Source: Mycolicibacterium sp.
Lineage (GTDB): Bacteria; Actinomycetota; Actinomycetes; Mycobacteriales; Mycobacteriaceae
Direction of reading: 5' to 3'
DNA length: 64,000 nucleotides
Assembly (NCBI RefSeq): GCF_016462545.1
Contig: NZ_JAEMTA010000006.1
Span: 1-64,000, forward strand
Numbering within the stretch: the stretch's first letter is position 1; each line of letters begins with the position of its first letter. The notes beneath the pieces were generated by a model, which was given only the letters and a program-made list of their open reading frames with translations, was not told the DNA's origin and ran no database searches. Below, piece after piece: positions 9,246 to 18,010 of the stretch. The translations under genes were made by a program, and so were the position numbers.

Positions 9246-9536
9246 ATGACCGTTCTCGACTCCCCCGTTCCACGGTCGCACCTCGCGGTGCCGGTCGACG
9301 ATCTCGATGCCGCGGTGCCGCACTTCGGCCTGCGGCTTTCCGTCGACGAGGTCCACCGGTTGGCCGAACGCTTGCGCGCCGAGGGAACCCAGTTCGTCGT
9401 CGAGCCCCATCGGCGCTTCGAGGGGCAGACGGGCGAGCAGTGGACGATGTCCCTGCTCGATCCCGCGGGAAATGCGCTGGAGTTCAAGGCCTTTGCCGAC
9501 GATTCGCAGGTATTCGCAACCGGAGGGAACGAGTGA
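9246..9536 (+). CDS. VOC/glyoxalase-family protein with an internal deletion
   Basis: A 96-residue frame that begins like a VOC protein (SHLAVPVDDLDAA) and ends like one (VPHFGLRLSVDE, FVVEPHRRFEGQTGEQWTM, LLDPAGNALEFKAF). Family members I know of this type are about 135 residues. They carry around 40 more between DLDAA and the PVPHFG block: the FYxxxLG helix and a strand with a GHQ-type metal ligand. Here the two halves join directly near residue 23 (about nucleotide 9315) with the frame kept. The first His and the last Glu ligands remain, but the middle of the metal site is missing. The fold is probably damaged. The downstream gene overlaps its stop by one base. Confidence 0.7.
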   Translation: MTVLDSPVPRSHLAVPVDDLDAAVPHFGLRLSVDEVHRLAERLRAEGTQFVVEPHRRFEGQTGEQWTMSLLDPAGNALEFKAFADDSQVFATGGNE

Positions 9537-10198
9537 TGCGGGTCGTCATCGCCGGCGGGCATGGAAAGATCGCGCTCATCGTCGAGAAGCTGCTCACCGA
9601 CCGCGGCGATGAGGCTGTGGGACTGATCCGCAACCCCGACCAGAGCGACGACCTTCGGCGAGTGGGTGCCGAACCCGTCGTCCTCGATCTGGAGAACTCC
9701 ACCGTGGAGGCGGTCGCCGCCATCCTCGACGGTGCGGACGCGGTGATCTTCGCGGCCGGCGCGGGTCCCGGCAGCGGGATCGACAGGAAGACGACCGTCG
9801 ACCGCGACGCTGCCATCCTGCTGGCCGACGCCGCGGAGGCAGCGGGCATCAGTCGCTATCTGATGGTGTCGGCGATGGGCGCCGACCGCCGGGACTCCGG
9901 AGAGACCGACGACCCGGTCTTCGCCGCGTACCTCGACGCCAAGGCGGCCGCCGACGAGGCGGTCCGCGCCCGGCCCGGGCTCAATGCGACGATCGTGCGA
10001 CCCGGCCTCCTCACGGACGAACCGGCCACCGATCGGGTCCGTGTCGCGGAGTCGACCGGTCGCGGCAGCATCCCGCGCGCCGACGTGGCGGCGATGCTGG
10101 TGGCACTGCTCGACGTCCCCGCGACGGGCGGCTCGACCTTCGAACTGATCTCTGGCGACACGTCGATCGCGGAAGCCGTGTCCGTACTGAGCAGCTAG
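9536..10198 (+). CDS. NAD(P)-binding Rossmann protein, atypical SDR type
   Basis: A 220-residue protein with an N-terminal dinucleotide-binding motif in RVVIAGGHGKIALIVEKLL, then DAVIFAAGAGPGSG, a YLMVSAMGADRR strand and IVRPGLLTDEPAT. This matches the small NmrA/YhfK-like atypical SDR group, which binds NAD(P)H and often lacks a classical catalytic Tyr-Lys pair; none is obvious here. The substrate is unknown. The ATG overlaps the preceding VOC stop (TGATG); GTG 9533 is one codon upstream. It converges on yebC, with stops 3 nt apart. Confidence 0.82.
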   Translation: MRVVIAGGHGKIALIVEKLLTDRGDEAVGLIRNPDQSDDLRRVGAEPVVLDLENSTVEAVAAILDGADAVIFAAGAGPGSGIDRKTTVDRDAAILLADAAEAAGISRYLMVSAMGADRRDSGETDDPVFAAYLDAKAAADEAVRARPGLNATIVRPGLLTDEPATDRVRVAESTGRGSIPRADVAAMLVALLDVPATGGSTFELISGDTSIAEAVSVLSS

Positions 10199-10201
10199 CG
10201 G

Positions 10202-10957
10202 TCAGTCCTCGTCGAGCTGGGCGGCGACCTCGTCGGAGATGTCGACGTTGGTCCACACGTCCTGCACGTCGTCGCTGTCTTCGAGCGCATCGACCAGTTT
10301 CAGCACCTTGCGGGCGCCCTCGACGTCGACGGGCACGCTGACCGAGGGCTGGAAGCTGGCATCGGCCGAGTCGTAGTCGATGCCCGCGTCCTGCAACGCC
10401 TTCCGGACGGCGACGAGGTCGGTGGGCTCGGAGATGACCTCGAAGCTGTCGCCATGATCGACGACGTCCTCGGCGCCTGCTTCCAGGACGGCGGTCAGCA
10501 CGTCGTCCTCGGTGAGGCCGTTCTTCTCCAGGGTGACCACGCCCTTGCGGGTGAACAGGTAGGACACCGAGCCGGGGTCCGCCATGTTGCCGCCGTTGCG
10601 GGTCATCGCGATGCGCACCTCGCTGGCGGCGCGGTTCTTGTTGTCGGTCAGGCACTCGATGAGCACGGCAACACCGTTGGGTCCGTAACCCTCGTACGTG
10701 ATCGGCTGCCAGTCGGCGCCGCCCGCCTCTTCACCGCCGCCGCGCTTGCGCGCCCGCTCGATGTTGTCGTTGGGCACCGACGTCTTCTTCGCCTTCTGGA
10801 TGGCGTCGTACAGCGTCGGGTTGCCCGAGGGGTCACCGCCACCGGTACGTGCGGCGACCTCGATGTTCTTGATCAACCGGGCGAATTCCTTGCCCCGGCG
10901 CGCATCCTTGACTGCCTTCTGATGCTTGGTGGTGGCCCACTTGGAATGGCCGCTCAT
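10202..10957 (-). CDS. yebC: YebC/PmpR-family protein
   Basis: A 251-residue protein of the YebC/PmpR family. The start [20 protein letters not shown], the [18 protein letters not shown] block and [15 protein letters not shown] are diagnostic. Family members have been described as DNA-binding transcriptional regulators and, more recently, as translation factors acting at poly-proline stretches; the sequence cannot tell which applies. The C-terminal domain ([21 protein letters not shown]) is intact. The gene lies downstream of pdxT but is separated from it by a large inverted repeat. Confidence 0.93.
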   Translation of the reverse strand: MSGHSKWATTKHQKAVKDARRGKEFARLIKNIEVAARTGGGDPSGNPTLYDAIQKAKKTSVPNDNIERARKRGGGEEAGGADWQPITYEGYGPNGVAVLIECLTDNKNRAASEVRIAMTRNGGNMADPGSVSYLFTRKGVVTLEKNGLTEDDVLTAVLEAGAEDVVDHGDSFEVISEPTDLVAVRKALQDAGIDYDSADASFQPSVSVPVDVEGARKVLKLVDALEDSDDVQDVWTNVDISDEVAAQLDED

Positions 10958-11047
10958 GCAGGTACTGCTCGCTTTCGAATGTCTCGGCTCTGCTGCGAAG
11001 TCTGATCGTCGAGTCTACGTGGAGATTAGCCCTACCCGAGCTGACAT

Positions 11048-11116
11048 CCCCGTCGAGATAGCGCTGGCGGTCGCAATTCCGTGCTTTTGGTGACCGTGGG
11101 CGCTATCTCGCCGGGG
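11048..11116. repeat. 69-bp imperfect inverted repeat between pdxT and yebC
   Basis: The left arm CCCCGTCGAGATAGCGC (11048-11064) matches the reverse complement of the right arm GCGCTATCTCGCCGGGG (11100-11116) at 16 of 17 positions. A shorter CGGTC/GACCG pair can extend the stem inward. There is no T tract, so it is not a classical intrinsic terminator. It sits just after the pdxT stop, on the side away from pdxT, and could be a processing or termination hairpin or a dispersed mycobacterial intergenic repeat. Confidence 0.7.
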
Positions 11117-11124
11117 TTTACGCG

Positions 11125-11706
11125 TCACAGGGAATCGACGAACAGCCGGTGCACCCGACGATCGCCGGTCATCTCAGGGTGAAACGCCGTCGCCAACGTC
11201 CGGCCCTGGCGGACCGCGACCGGATGCCCCGCGGCGCTCGCCAGCACCTCTACCGCCGGTCCGACCCGCTCGACCCACGGAGCGCGGATGAACACGGCGT
11301 GCACGGAACCTTCCAGCCCGTCGAACGCGATGTCGTCCTCGAACGAATCCACCTGTCTACCAAAGGCATTGCGCCGCACGGTCATGTCGATCCCGCCGAG
11401 CGGCAGGGCTTCGCGGCCGGGGACGCCGGCGTCGACGATCTCGGTCGCCAGCAAGATCATCCCCGCGCACGATCCATAGGCGGGCATGCCGTCGGCAAGT
11501 CGCGCGCGCAGCGGATCCAGCAGCTCGAATTCACGCAATAGCTTGCTCATGGCCGTGGACTCGCCGCCGGGCAGCACCAGGGCGTCGACGGCGTCCAACT
11601 CGGCCCGCCGCCGCACGGTGACGGCTTCGGCGCCCGCTTCGGTCAGCGCCGCCAGGTGTTCCCGGGTGTCTCCCTGCAATGCGAGGACACCGACGCGCGC
11701 CGTCAC
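11125..11706 (-). CDS. pdxT: PdxT, glutaminase subunit of pyridoxal 5'-phosphate synthase
   Basis: Class I glutamine amidotransferase of 193 residues that supplies ammonia to PdxS. The nucleophile lies in [12 protein letters not shown], the oxyanion region in [15 protein letters not shown], and the His-x-Glu of the triad in [11 protein letters not shown]. The GTG at 11706 overlaps the tesB stop in GTGA and gives the normal start [12 protein letters not shown]; the longer upstream frame is an artefact inside tesB. The order pdxS-tesB-pdxT is the known mycobacterial one. Confidence 0.95.
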   Translation of the reverse strand: MTARVGVLALQGDTREHLAALTEAGAEAVTVRRRAELDAVDALVLPGGESTAMSKLLREFELLDPLRARLADGMPAYGSCAGMILLATEIVDAGVPGREALPLGGIDMTVRRNAFGRQVDSFEDDIAFDGLEGSVHAVFIRAPWVERVGPAVEVLASAAGHPVAVRQGRTLATAFHPEMTGDRRVHRLFVDSL

Positions 11707-12548
11707 GTCGCCCGCGGGGTGAAGTCGCGGTTGTAGCGGGTCAGGCCCTCCTGCATCACCGAGGCGACCATCTCGCCGTACTGGTTGAAGAGCTTGCCCT
11801 CCGTCAGTGAACGGCCGCCGCACGCCGACGGCGAGGACTGGTCGTACAGCAGCCACTCGTCGGCCCGGAACGGACGCATGAACCACATCGCGTGATCCAG
11901 CGACGCCACCATCAGGTGCTTGCGCTCGTCGGGATGGTTCACCTGTGCCGAGCCCAGCAGGGTCAGGTCGCTGAGGTAGGCCAACGCGCAGATGTGCAGC
12001 ACCGGGTCGTCGGGCAGCGGATCGGTGTGCCGAAACCAGACCTGCTGCTGGGAGGCCTTGCCCGGCAGCAGCTCCAACTGGTCTCGCGGCACGATGCGAA
12101 CGTCCCACTCGGCGAACTGCGCGAAGCCGGCGTCATCGAACGCCCCGCCCGAGCGAAACCCCGGCAGGTCGTCGGGCGGCGGCGCCGCGGGCATGGCGTC
12201 CTGATGTTCGATGCCGCTCTGGTCGGTCTGAAACGACGCCGACATCGAGAAGATCGTCTTGCCGTGCTGGACCGCGTTGACCCGCCGGGTGGCGAACGAG
12301 CCGCCGTCGCGCAACCGTTCGACGATGTAGACGGCCGGCGCCTTGGCATCCCCGGGCCGAAGGAAGTAGCCGTGCAGCGAGTGCACCTGATAGCGCGGAT
12401 CGACGGTGCGGACGGCGGACACCAGTGATTGGCCGGCGACGTGCCCGCCGAACGTGCGCTGCAGGAATCCGGACTCGGGACTGAACACACCACCGCGATA
12501 GATGTTGACCTCGAGCTGCTCCAGATCGAGGATCTCTTCGATCGACAT
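11703..12548 (-). CDS. tesB: Acyl-CoA thioesterase II (TesB family)
   Basis: A 281-residue double-hotdog protein that hydrolyses acyl-CoA to free fatty acid and CoA. Family features are [29 protein letters not shown], the [13 protein letters not shown] block, a central [22 protein letters not shown] and a C-terminal [26 protein letters not shown]. It lies 11 nt after pdxS and overlaps pdxT by 4 nt, so it is embedded in the vitamin B6 operon although no metabolic link is obvious. M. tuberculosis tesB2 has the same position. Confidence 0.92.
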   Translation of the reverse strand: MSIEEILDLEQLEVNIYRGGVFSPESGFLQRTFGGHVAGQSLVSAVRTVDPRYQVHSLHGYFLRPGDAKAPAVYIVERLRDGGSFATRRVNAVQHGKTIFSMSASFQTDQSGIEHQDAMPAAPPPDDLPGFRSGGAFDDAGFAQFAEWDVRIVPRDQLELLPGKASQQQVWFRHTDPLPDDPVLHICALAYLSDLTLLGSAQVNHPDERKHLMVASLDHAMWFMRPFRADEWLLYDQSSPSACGGRSLTEGKLFNQYGEMVASVMQEGLTRYNRDFTPRAT

Positions 12549-12559
12549 CGACGCAGTAT

Positions 12560-13459
12560 CTACCAGCCGCGTTCGGCCAGCCGATGCGGCTGCGCGATCT
12601 CCTCCACGTTGATGCCGACCATGGCTTCGCCCAGCCCGCGCGACACCTTGGCCAGCACGTCCGGGTCGTCGTAGAACGTCGTGGCCTTGACGATGGCGGC
12701 GCCGCGCTCCTCGGGGTTGCCCGACTTGAAGATGCCCGATCCGACGAAGACGCCCTCGGCGCCCAGCTGCATCATCATCGCGGCGTCGGCCGGGGTGGCG
12801 ATGCCGCCTGCGGTGAACAACGTCACGGGGAGCTTGCCCGCCCGGGCCACCTCGACCACCAGATCGTAGGGTGCCTGCAATTCCTTTGCAGCGACGAACA
12901 ACTCGTCCTCCGACAGTGACGTCAACCGACGGATCTCCCCACCGATCTTGCGCATGTGGGTGGTCGCATTGGAGACGTCACCGGTGCCCGCCTCGCCCTT
13001 GGAGCGGATCATGGCGGCACCCTCGCTGATGCGACGCAAGGCCTCGCCCAGGTTGGTGGCGCCACAGACGAAAGGCACCGTGAACTTCCACTTGTCGATG
13101 TGGTTGGCGTAGTCGGCGGGCGTCAGCACCTCGGACTCGTCGATGTAGTCGACGCCGAGGCTCTGCAGGATCTGCGCCTCGACGAAGTGCCCGATGCGCG
13201 CCTTGGCCATCACCGGGATGGTCACCGCCGAGATGATGCCCTCGATCATGTCGGGGTCGCTCATTCTGGACACTCCGCCTTGGGCGCGGATGTCGGCGGG
13301 GACGCGCTCGAGGGCCATGACCGCAACGGCCCCGGCGCCCTCGGCGATGCGCGCCTGCTCGGGTGTGACGACGTCCATGATGACGCCCCCCTTGAGCATT
13401 TCGGCCATGCCGCGCTTGACGCGGGCGGTGCCAGTCTGCGAGGGATCAACGGATTGCAC
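12560..13459 (-). CDS. pdxS: PdxS, synthase subunit of pyridoxal 5'-phosphate synthase
   Basis: Builds PLP from ribose 5-phosphate, glyceraldehyde 3-phosphate and ammonia from PdxT, as a dodecameric TIM barrel. Conserved blocks are [22 protein letters not shown], the lysine-containing [29 protein letters not shown] and [19 protein letters not shown]. The start was set at GTG 13459, which has AAGGAGATA seven bases upstream and gives 299 residues, the length of the M. tuberculosis protein. The TTG at 13474 would place the ribosome site inside the gene. Confidence 0.95.
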   Translation of the reverse strand: MQSVDPSQTGTARVKRGMAEMLKGGVIMDVVTPEQARIAEGAGAVAVMALERVPADIRAQGGVSRMSDPDMIEGIISAVTIPVMAKARIGHFVEAQILQSLGVDYIDESEVLTPADYANHIDKWKFTVPFVCGATNLGEALRRISEGAAMIRSKGEAGTGDVSNATTHMRKIGGEIRRLTSLSEDELFVAAKELQAPYDLVVEVARAGKLPVTLFTAGGIATPADAAMMMQLGAEGVFVGSGIFKSGNPEERGAAIVKATTFYDDPDVLAKVSRGLGEAMVGINVEEIAQPHRLAERGW

Positions 13460-13538
13460 GGCTATCTCCTTCAAATCAGTACTGATTCACTCTAGTGGCC
13501 CGGCCAAGTCGGTTTGAATCCGCAGTTCTTACGGCCCA

Positions 13539-14567
13539 CTATCGAATGGATTGCAAGTCCCGGGTCAAGCCTGCGGAACCGGGCGCGGCCAGCGCGTTGG
13601 CCGCGGCGAGAAGTTCGCCGAGTTGTAGCGGGTAGACCGTCTCACCGCCGTCCACCAGTTCCGCGATCGTCTCCGCGTCACACCATCGGTGGCCGTGGAT
13701 GGTGCGGTCCTCCAGCGGAGTGAAGCCCGCCGTCGACGGTTCGAACCGCAACGTGCGGTAGACGAAGAAGATCTCCTCACTGCGGATCACCGAGCCGTTG
13801 AAGTCGAAGACGGCTTCGCGCTTCCACACCGGCCCCACCAGGTCGGCCCTGCTGACGCGCAGTCCCGTCTCCTCCGCGAGCTCGCGGACCGCCGCATCGG
13901 GGAGCGTCTCGCCCGGCTCGACGGCGCCCCCCACGGTGAACCACCACCGCGGTGCGTCCTCACTCGCCGGATCGGAGCCACAGAACAACAACACGTAGCC
14001 CAACTCGTCGAGCAGCACGACACGCGCGGACGTGCGCTTGTAGACCTGCTGCCCGACGGAGCGCTGCGCAGCCCGTTCGGCGATCTCGAAATACGTTGGC
14101 ATGGGGGCAGTCCCGCCGAGGTGCAACCAGCGCACCAGCGGTCGCTCACGCAGGGCAAGGGTGTCGCGCACGGCGTCGTTGTGGAACCGTCGCCCGAGCA
14201 GTACGCGCGCCTCCGCATCCGCCATCTCCGCGACCAGCGCCACTGGCAGCGACGCGGGATCGACGGTCGCCAGCGCCGTCGACAGCTCGTTCTCGGCGGC
14301 CTCACGTGACGAGCGGGGCGCCCGCTCGGCGGCATCGGCCAGCGCGGCCAACTGCCTGCCCGCGGCACCGTTGCCGTAGGCGTCAGTGGCGACGGCACGG
14401 GCCACCACGGCGCGCCGCGCGAGGATGCCGTCGAGCGCCTGCCAGGAGAGGTCGTAGCGGACATGCAGGCGATCCAGTCGATGGGCCGTCTGAAACGCCC
14501 AGATCCCCCCGATCAGCAGCACCGCGGCCAGGAGGACGAGTGCGACGATCACGAGCCAGACGATCAC
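13539..14567 (-). CDS. Membrane-anchored Nudix hydrolase
   Basis: A 342-residue protein with one N-terminal membrane helix (VIVALVLLAAVLLIGGIWAF, about residues 6-25), an alpha-helical Ala/Arg-rich middle, and a C-terminal Nudix domain. The Nudix box is complete at 214-236 (GAVEPGETLPDAAVRELAEE followed by TGL), so Mg2+-dependent pyrophosphohydrolase activity is expected. The substrate is unknown. Its GTG overlaps the pimA stop by 4 nt, and it closes the PIM operon as Rv2609c does in M. tuberculosis. Confidence 0.85.
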   Translation of the reverse strand: MIVWLVIVALVLLAAVLLIGGIWAFQTAHRLDRLHVRYDLSWQALDGILARRAVVARAVATDAYGNGAAGRQLAALADAAERAPRSSREAAENELSTALATVDPASLPVALVAEMADAEARVLLGRRFHNDAVRDTLALRERPLVRWLHLGGTAPMPTYFEIAERAAQRSVGQQVYKRTSARVVLLDELGYVLLFCGSDPASEDAPRWWFTVGGAVEPGETLPDAAVRELAEETGLRVSRADLVGPVWKREAVFDFNGSVIRSEEIFFVYRTLRFEPSTAGFTPLEDRTIHGHRWCDAETIAELVDGGETVYPLQLGELLAAANALAAPGSAGLTRDLQSIR

Positions 14568-15778
14568 GCCATCTCCCCCGCGGCTTCCCTGTCGTCCGCC
14601 TTCTTGCCCCTGCCCAGCGCAGAGCGGCTGCCGATCGACGATCGACCGCTCGCCGAACCAGCCACCCGGACCTTGGCTCCCGCACCTGCCACCGTTTCGT
14701 AGACGCGCAGGATCTCCTGCGCGACCACCGACCAGTCGTACCGGTGCACCGCCTTGGTCGCCGCCGCCACGTATCGCCGCCGGGCGACGTCGTCACCCAG
14801 CATCTCGACCAGCGCCGTCGCCAGCGCGGCAGAGTCGTCGACCGGCACCAATCGACCCGCATCGCCATCGACGAGGACCCGGCGGAAGGCATCGAGGTCA
14901 CTCGCCACGACGGCCGTTCCCGCCGCCATGGCCTCGACCAGGACGATGCCGAAGCTCTCACCTCCGGTGTTGGGCGCGCAGTACACGTCGGCGCTCGCCA
15001 TGGCCGACGCCTTCTCGGCATCGTCGACCAGACCGAGGAACCTCAGGTGTGAGGCCAGCTCGCCGGCTTCCGACGTCAACTCCTCCTCGTCACCGCGGCC
15101 GACGACCAGCACCTCGACGTCGGGGAAGGCCTCGACGAGTCTGGGGAGCGCGCCGAGCAGGACGGCCATGCCCTTGCGGGGCTCGTCGAACCTGCCGAGG
15201 AACAGCACCGACTTCCCCGGGCGCGGGTAGCCGTCGAGAATGGGCGCCGAGGCAAACGAATCCACGTCGACGCCGTTGGGGATCTCGACGGCGTCGGAGC
15301 CGAGGGCCTCCATCTGCCAGCGCCTGGCCAAGTCGGAGACCGCGATCCGGCCGACGATCTTCTCGTGCCAGGGCCGCAGAATCCCCTGAAAGACGCTGAG
15401 CGTCAACGACTTCGTGGTCGACGTGTGAAACGTCGCGACGATCGGCCCCTCCGCGATCATCAGCGCCAGCATCGACAGGCTGGGCGCATTCGGTTCGTGG
15501 ATGTGCAACACGTCGAAATCACCTTCGAGCAACCACTTCTTGACCTTGCGGTGGGTCGCCGGACCGAACCGCAGGCGTGCGACGGACCCGTTGTACGGGA
15601 TCGGCACTGCCTTGCCGCCGGAGACCACGTAGTCGGGCAGGTGCGCCTCGGGCGACGACGGCGCCAGCACGCTGACGTGGTGCCCGTAACTGCGCATCAC
15701 CTCGGCGAGCTGCAGCACGTGAGCCTGCACACCGCCCGGCACGTCGAACGAGTAGGGGCACACCATCCCGATCCGCAT
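14564..15778 (-). CDS. pimA: PimA, phosphatidylinositol alpha-mannosyltransferase
   Basis: GT4-family GT-B glycosyltransferase that transfers mannose from GDP-mannose to phosphatidylinositol at the inner face of the membrane, the first step of PIM and lipomannan synthesis. The N-terminus MRIGMVCPYSFDVPGGVQAHV contains the acceptor-site Gly pair. VATFHTSTTKS and FLGRFDEPRKGM are typical, and the donor-binding EX7E motif is in GGESFGIVLVEAMAAG. It has 404 residues including an Arg/Ser/Ala-rich tail. It sits between patA (one-base overlap) and the Nudix gene. Confidence 0.95.
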   Translation of the reverse strand: MRIGMVCPYSFDVPGGVQAHVLQLAEVMRSYGHHVSVLAPSSPEAHLPDYVVSGGKAVPIPYNGSVARLRFGPATHRKVKKWLLEGDFDVLHIHEPNAPSLSMLALMIAEGPIVATFHTSTTKSLTLSVFQGILRPWHEKIVGRIAVSDLARRWQMEALGSDAVEIPNGVDVDSFASAPILDGYPRPGKSVLFLGRFDEPRKGMAVLLGALPRLVEAFPDVEVLVVGRGDEEELTSEAGELASHLRFLGLVDDAEKASAMASADVYCAPNTGGESFGIVLVEAMAAGTAVVASDLDAFRRVLVDGDAGRLVPVDDSAALATALVEMLGDDVARRRYVAAATKAVHRYDWSVVAQEILRVYETVAGAGAKVRVAGSASGRSSIGSRSALGRGKKADDREAAGEMA

Positions 15779-16770
15779 CAGGTGCCCGCGCCGTCGTCAT
15801 CGAATGCCGAGTCGCTTCGCTCCTGCCCGCCGGTGAGCCGGGCGCGACGCTCGCTCGACAGGTCGGCGATCCACTGGGGCTGCAGCATGTGCCAATCGGC
15901 GGGATGGGCGGCGATGTTGGTGCCGAACTGGTCGGCGAGCGCCTGGGTGATGGTGGTGACGTCGCCCGACGAGATGTCCAGCGGCGGGCTGACGGCGGTG
16001 ACGGCGACGTCGGGCTCGTAGTAGGAGTGGACGGGCAGCAACGCCGCGCCGGTCGCCAAAGCCAACTTGGCCGGCCCCGCGGGCAGCATCGTCGGCTCAC
16101 CGAACAGGTTCACCCGCACGCCAGACTTGGTCAGGTCGCGATCGGACATCAGGCAGACCAGACCGTTGCCGCGGAGTCGCTCGGACAGGATCTCGAACGG
16201 CGGCCGGGAGCCGCCGGTCAGGGGAAGAACCTCGAATCCGAGGCTTTCGCGATAGTCGAGGAAGCGCTTGTACAGCGACTCCGGCTTGAGCCGTTCGGCG
16301 ACCGTGGCGAAGCGGCCGTGGGTGTTGGTGAGCCATACCCCGGACATGTCCCAGTTGCCGCTGTGCGGCAGCGCCAGGATCGCTCCGCGGCCTACCTTCA
16401 GCGCCGCCGCGACGTGTTCGCCGCCGATCGACGCCTCGTCCAGACGGCGGGCCAGCACCTGGTGATTCATCGACGGCAACCGGAAGGCCTCCCGCCAATA
16501 GCGTGCGTAAGAGGCCAGCGAAGCACGAATCAGGCTGCCCGGCACCTCGGCGGCCGGTACGCTGAGCACTCGCGCCAGGTTCTTGCGCAGCTGCTCGGGT
16601 CCACCCCCGCGGGAGGCGTACAGCGCCCCCGCCTCGAAGGCGTTGCGGGCGGCGAACTCTGGCATCGCGCGCACCACGCGCCACCCCGCGGCGTAGCCGA
16701 GGTCGGACAGGTGGCCACCGAGGGGCACCCGAATCCCGCGCACGTTCGGCAGCCCCGGAGGCGTGCTCAC
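15778..16770 (-). CDS. patA: PatA, phosphatidylinositol mannoside acyltransferase
   Basis: Membrane-associated acyltransferase of 330 residues (LpxL/HtrB-like superfamily) that transfers palmitoyl to the 6-position of the mannose that PimA adds. The catalytic HX4D motif is at His136-Asp141 in LPHSGNWD, preceded by GRGAILA and followed by CLMSDRDLTKSGV. The N-terminus is amphipathic rather than a clear signal anchor. It lies between pgsA1 (4-nt overlap) and pimA (one base), matching the conserved mycobacterial operon. Confidence 0.94.
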   Translation of the reverse strand: MSTPPGLPNVRGIRVPLGGHLSDLGYAAGWRVVRAMPEFAARNAFEAGALYASRGGGPEQLRKNLARVLSVPAAEVPGSLIRASLASYARYWREAFRLPSMNHQVLARRLDEASIGGEHVAAALKVGRGAILALPHSGNWDMSGVWLTNTHGRFATVAERLKPESLYKRFLDYRESLGFEVLPLTGGSRPPFEILSERLRGNGLVCLMSDRDLTKSGVRVNLFGEPTMLPAGPAKLALATGAALLPVHSYYEPDVAVTAVSPPLDISSGDVTTITQALADQFGTNIAAHPADWHMLQPQWIADLSSERRARLTGGQERSDSAFDDDGAGT

Positions 16771-17447
16771 GGCTCGCTCGCTTCCTCAGCGGAGTCGTTG
16801 GGCGGCTGCGGCGCGGTCTTCATCGGTTCGATCGCACCCGGTGAGGTCCGGACGGAATGCAACCGCTGCCCCAGCGTGACGAGGCTGGCCACCGCCAAGA
16901 ACCACATCGCGACGGGCAGCAACCACGGCACGTGCAGGAACGAGACGCCGGAGAGGCCCGCACCGACCAGGACGATGATCAACCGCTCCGGTCTCTCGAT
17001 GAACCCGCCGTCCCCCTTCAGCCCGTTGGCCTCGGCGCGCGCCTTGATGTAGGAGATGACCTGCGACGTCACCAGCGAGATCATGGTGGCCACCGCCAGC
17101 GAGGCACTGTGCATTCCGAAGGCGGCCCACCACAGCAGACCGCAGAAGACGGCGCCGTCGGCGATCCGGTCGCACGTGGCGTCCAGCACACCGCCGAAGG
17201 GGGTGCTGAAACCCCGTTCGCGCGCCATGGCTCCGTCGAGCATGTCGGCGAGCACGAAGACGAACACCGCGAACGCACCCCACCAGAGCTGCCCCACCGG
17301 GAACAGCGTGAGAGCCGCGATCACGGTTCCCGCGGTCCCGATGATCGTGATGCTGTCGGGCGTGAGGCCCATGCGCAGCGACGCCTTCGCCACCGGGCGG
17401 CTCAGCTTGGCGTAGGCCGCCCGGGTCAGCAGGTAGAAGTCGCTCAC
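16767..17447 (-). CDS. pgsA1: PgsA1, phosphatidylinositol-phosphate synthase
   Basis: CDP-alcohol phosphotransferase that joins CDP-diacylglycerol and myo-inositol 1-phosphate. The family signature DX2DGX2ARX8GX3DX3D is complete, with Asp68, Asp71, Asp89 and Asp93 from DMLDGAMARERGF onward. About six membrane helices are expected in 226 residues. I chose GTG 17447, which overlaps the HIT stop in GTGA and gives a start [14 protein letters not shown] that aligns with M. tuberculosis PgsA1. GTG 17462 would add five residues. It supplies the lipid that PimA mannosylates. Confidence 0.94.
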   Translation of the reverse strand: MSDFYLLTRAAYAKLSRPVAKASLRMGLTPDSITIIGTAGTVIAALTLFPVGQLWWGAFAVFVFVLADMLDGAMARERGFSTPFGGVLDATCDRIADGAVFCGLLWWAAFGMHSASLAVATMISLVTSQVISYIKARAEANGLKGDGGFIERPERLIIVLVGAGLSGVSFLHVPWLLPVAMWFLAVASLVTLGQRLHSVRTSPGAIEPMKTAPQPPNDSAEEASEP

Positions 17448-18010
17448 TCCTGGGCCACCCACTCATCTGCCAGCAGCTGGCGGGTGTCCCGCAGCAGCTG
17501 TGGGATGACCTTCGAGTCACCGATGATGGTGATGAAGTTGGCGTCACCGCCCCACCGAGGCACGACGTGCATGTGCAGATGCTCGGCGAGGCTCCCGCCC
17601 GCCGAGTGCCCGAGGTTGAGCCCGACGTTGAAGCCATGCGGCCGCGAGATCGCCTTCATCACGCGAATCGCCTTCTGCGTGAACGCCATCAGCTCCGCAC
17701 TCTCGTCGACCGTGAGGTCCTCGAGTTCGGAGACCCTGCGGTACGGCACCACCATGAGGTGTCCGGGGTTGTACGGATAGAGGTTCAGGACCGCGTAGAC
17801 GAGTTCTCCGCGCGCGACGACCAGCCCGTCCTCGTCCGACATCGTCGGGATGTCGGTGAAGGGTTCCGACGACCCTGCCGATCCAGCCGACGCTCCCTGC
17901 ACCTTCGCCTCGGCGATGTAGTTCATTCGGTGCGGCGTCCACAGCCTTTGCAGATGGTCGGGATCACCGACCCCCCGGTCCACGATCGTGTTCTCTGGAT
18001 CCACTGTCAC
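17444..18010 (-). CDS. HIT-family Ap4A phosphorylase-like protein
   Basis: A 188-residue histidine-triad protein with the nucleotidyl-transfer motif [11 protein letters not shown]. The N-terminal [10 protein letters not shown] and [16 protein letters not shown] are typical of the mycobacterial diadenosine tetraphosphate phosphorylase group (Rv2613c), which splits Ap4A with phosphate into ATP and ADP. The GTG at 18010 overlaps the thrS stop by 4 nt and the gene overlaps pgsA1 by 4 nt. Placement after a tRNA synthetase is sensible, since synthetases make Ap4A as a by-product. Confidence 0.9.
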   Translation of the reverse strand: MTVDPENTIVDRGVGDPDHLQRLWTPHRMNYIAEAKVQGASAGSAGSSEPFTDIPTMSDEDGLVVARGELVYAVLNLYPYNPGHLMVVPYRRVSELEDLTVDESAELMAFTQKAIRVMKAISRPHGFNVGLNLGHSAGGSLAEHLHMHVVPRWGGDANFITIIGDSKVIPQLLRDTRQLLADEWVAQE

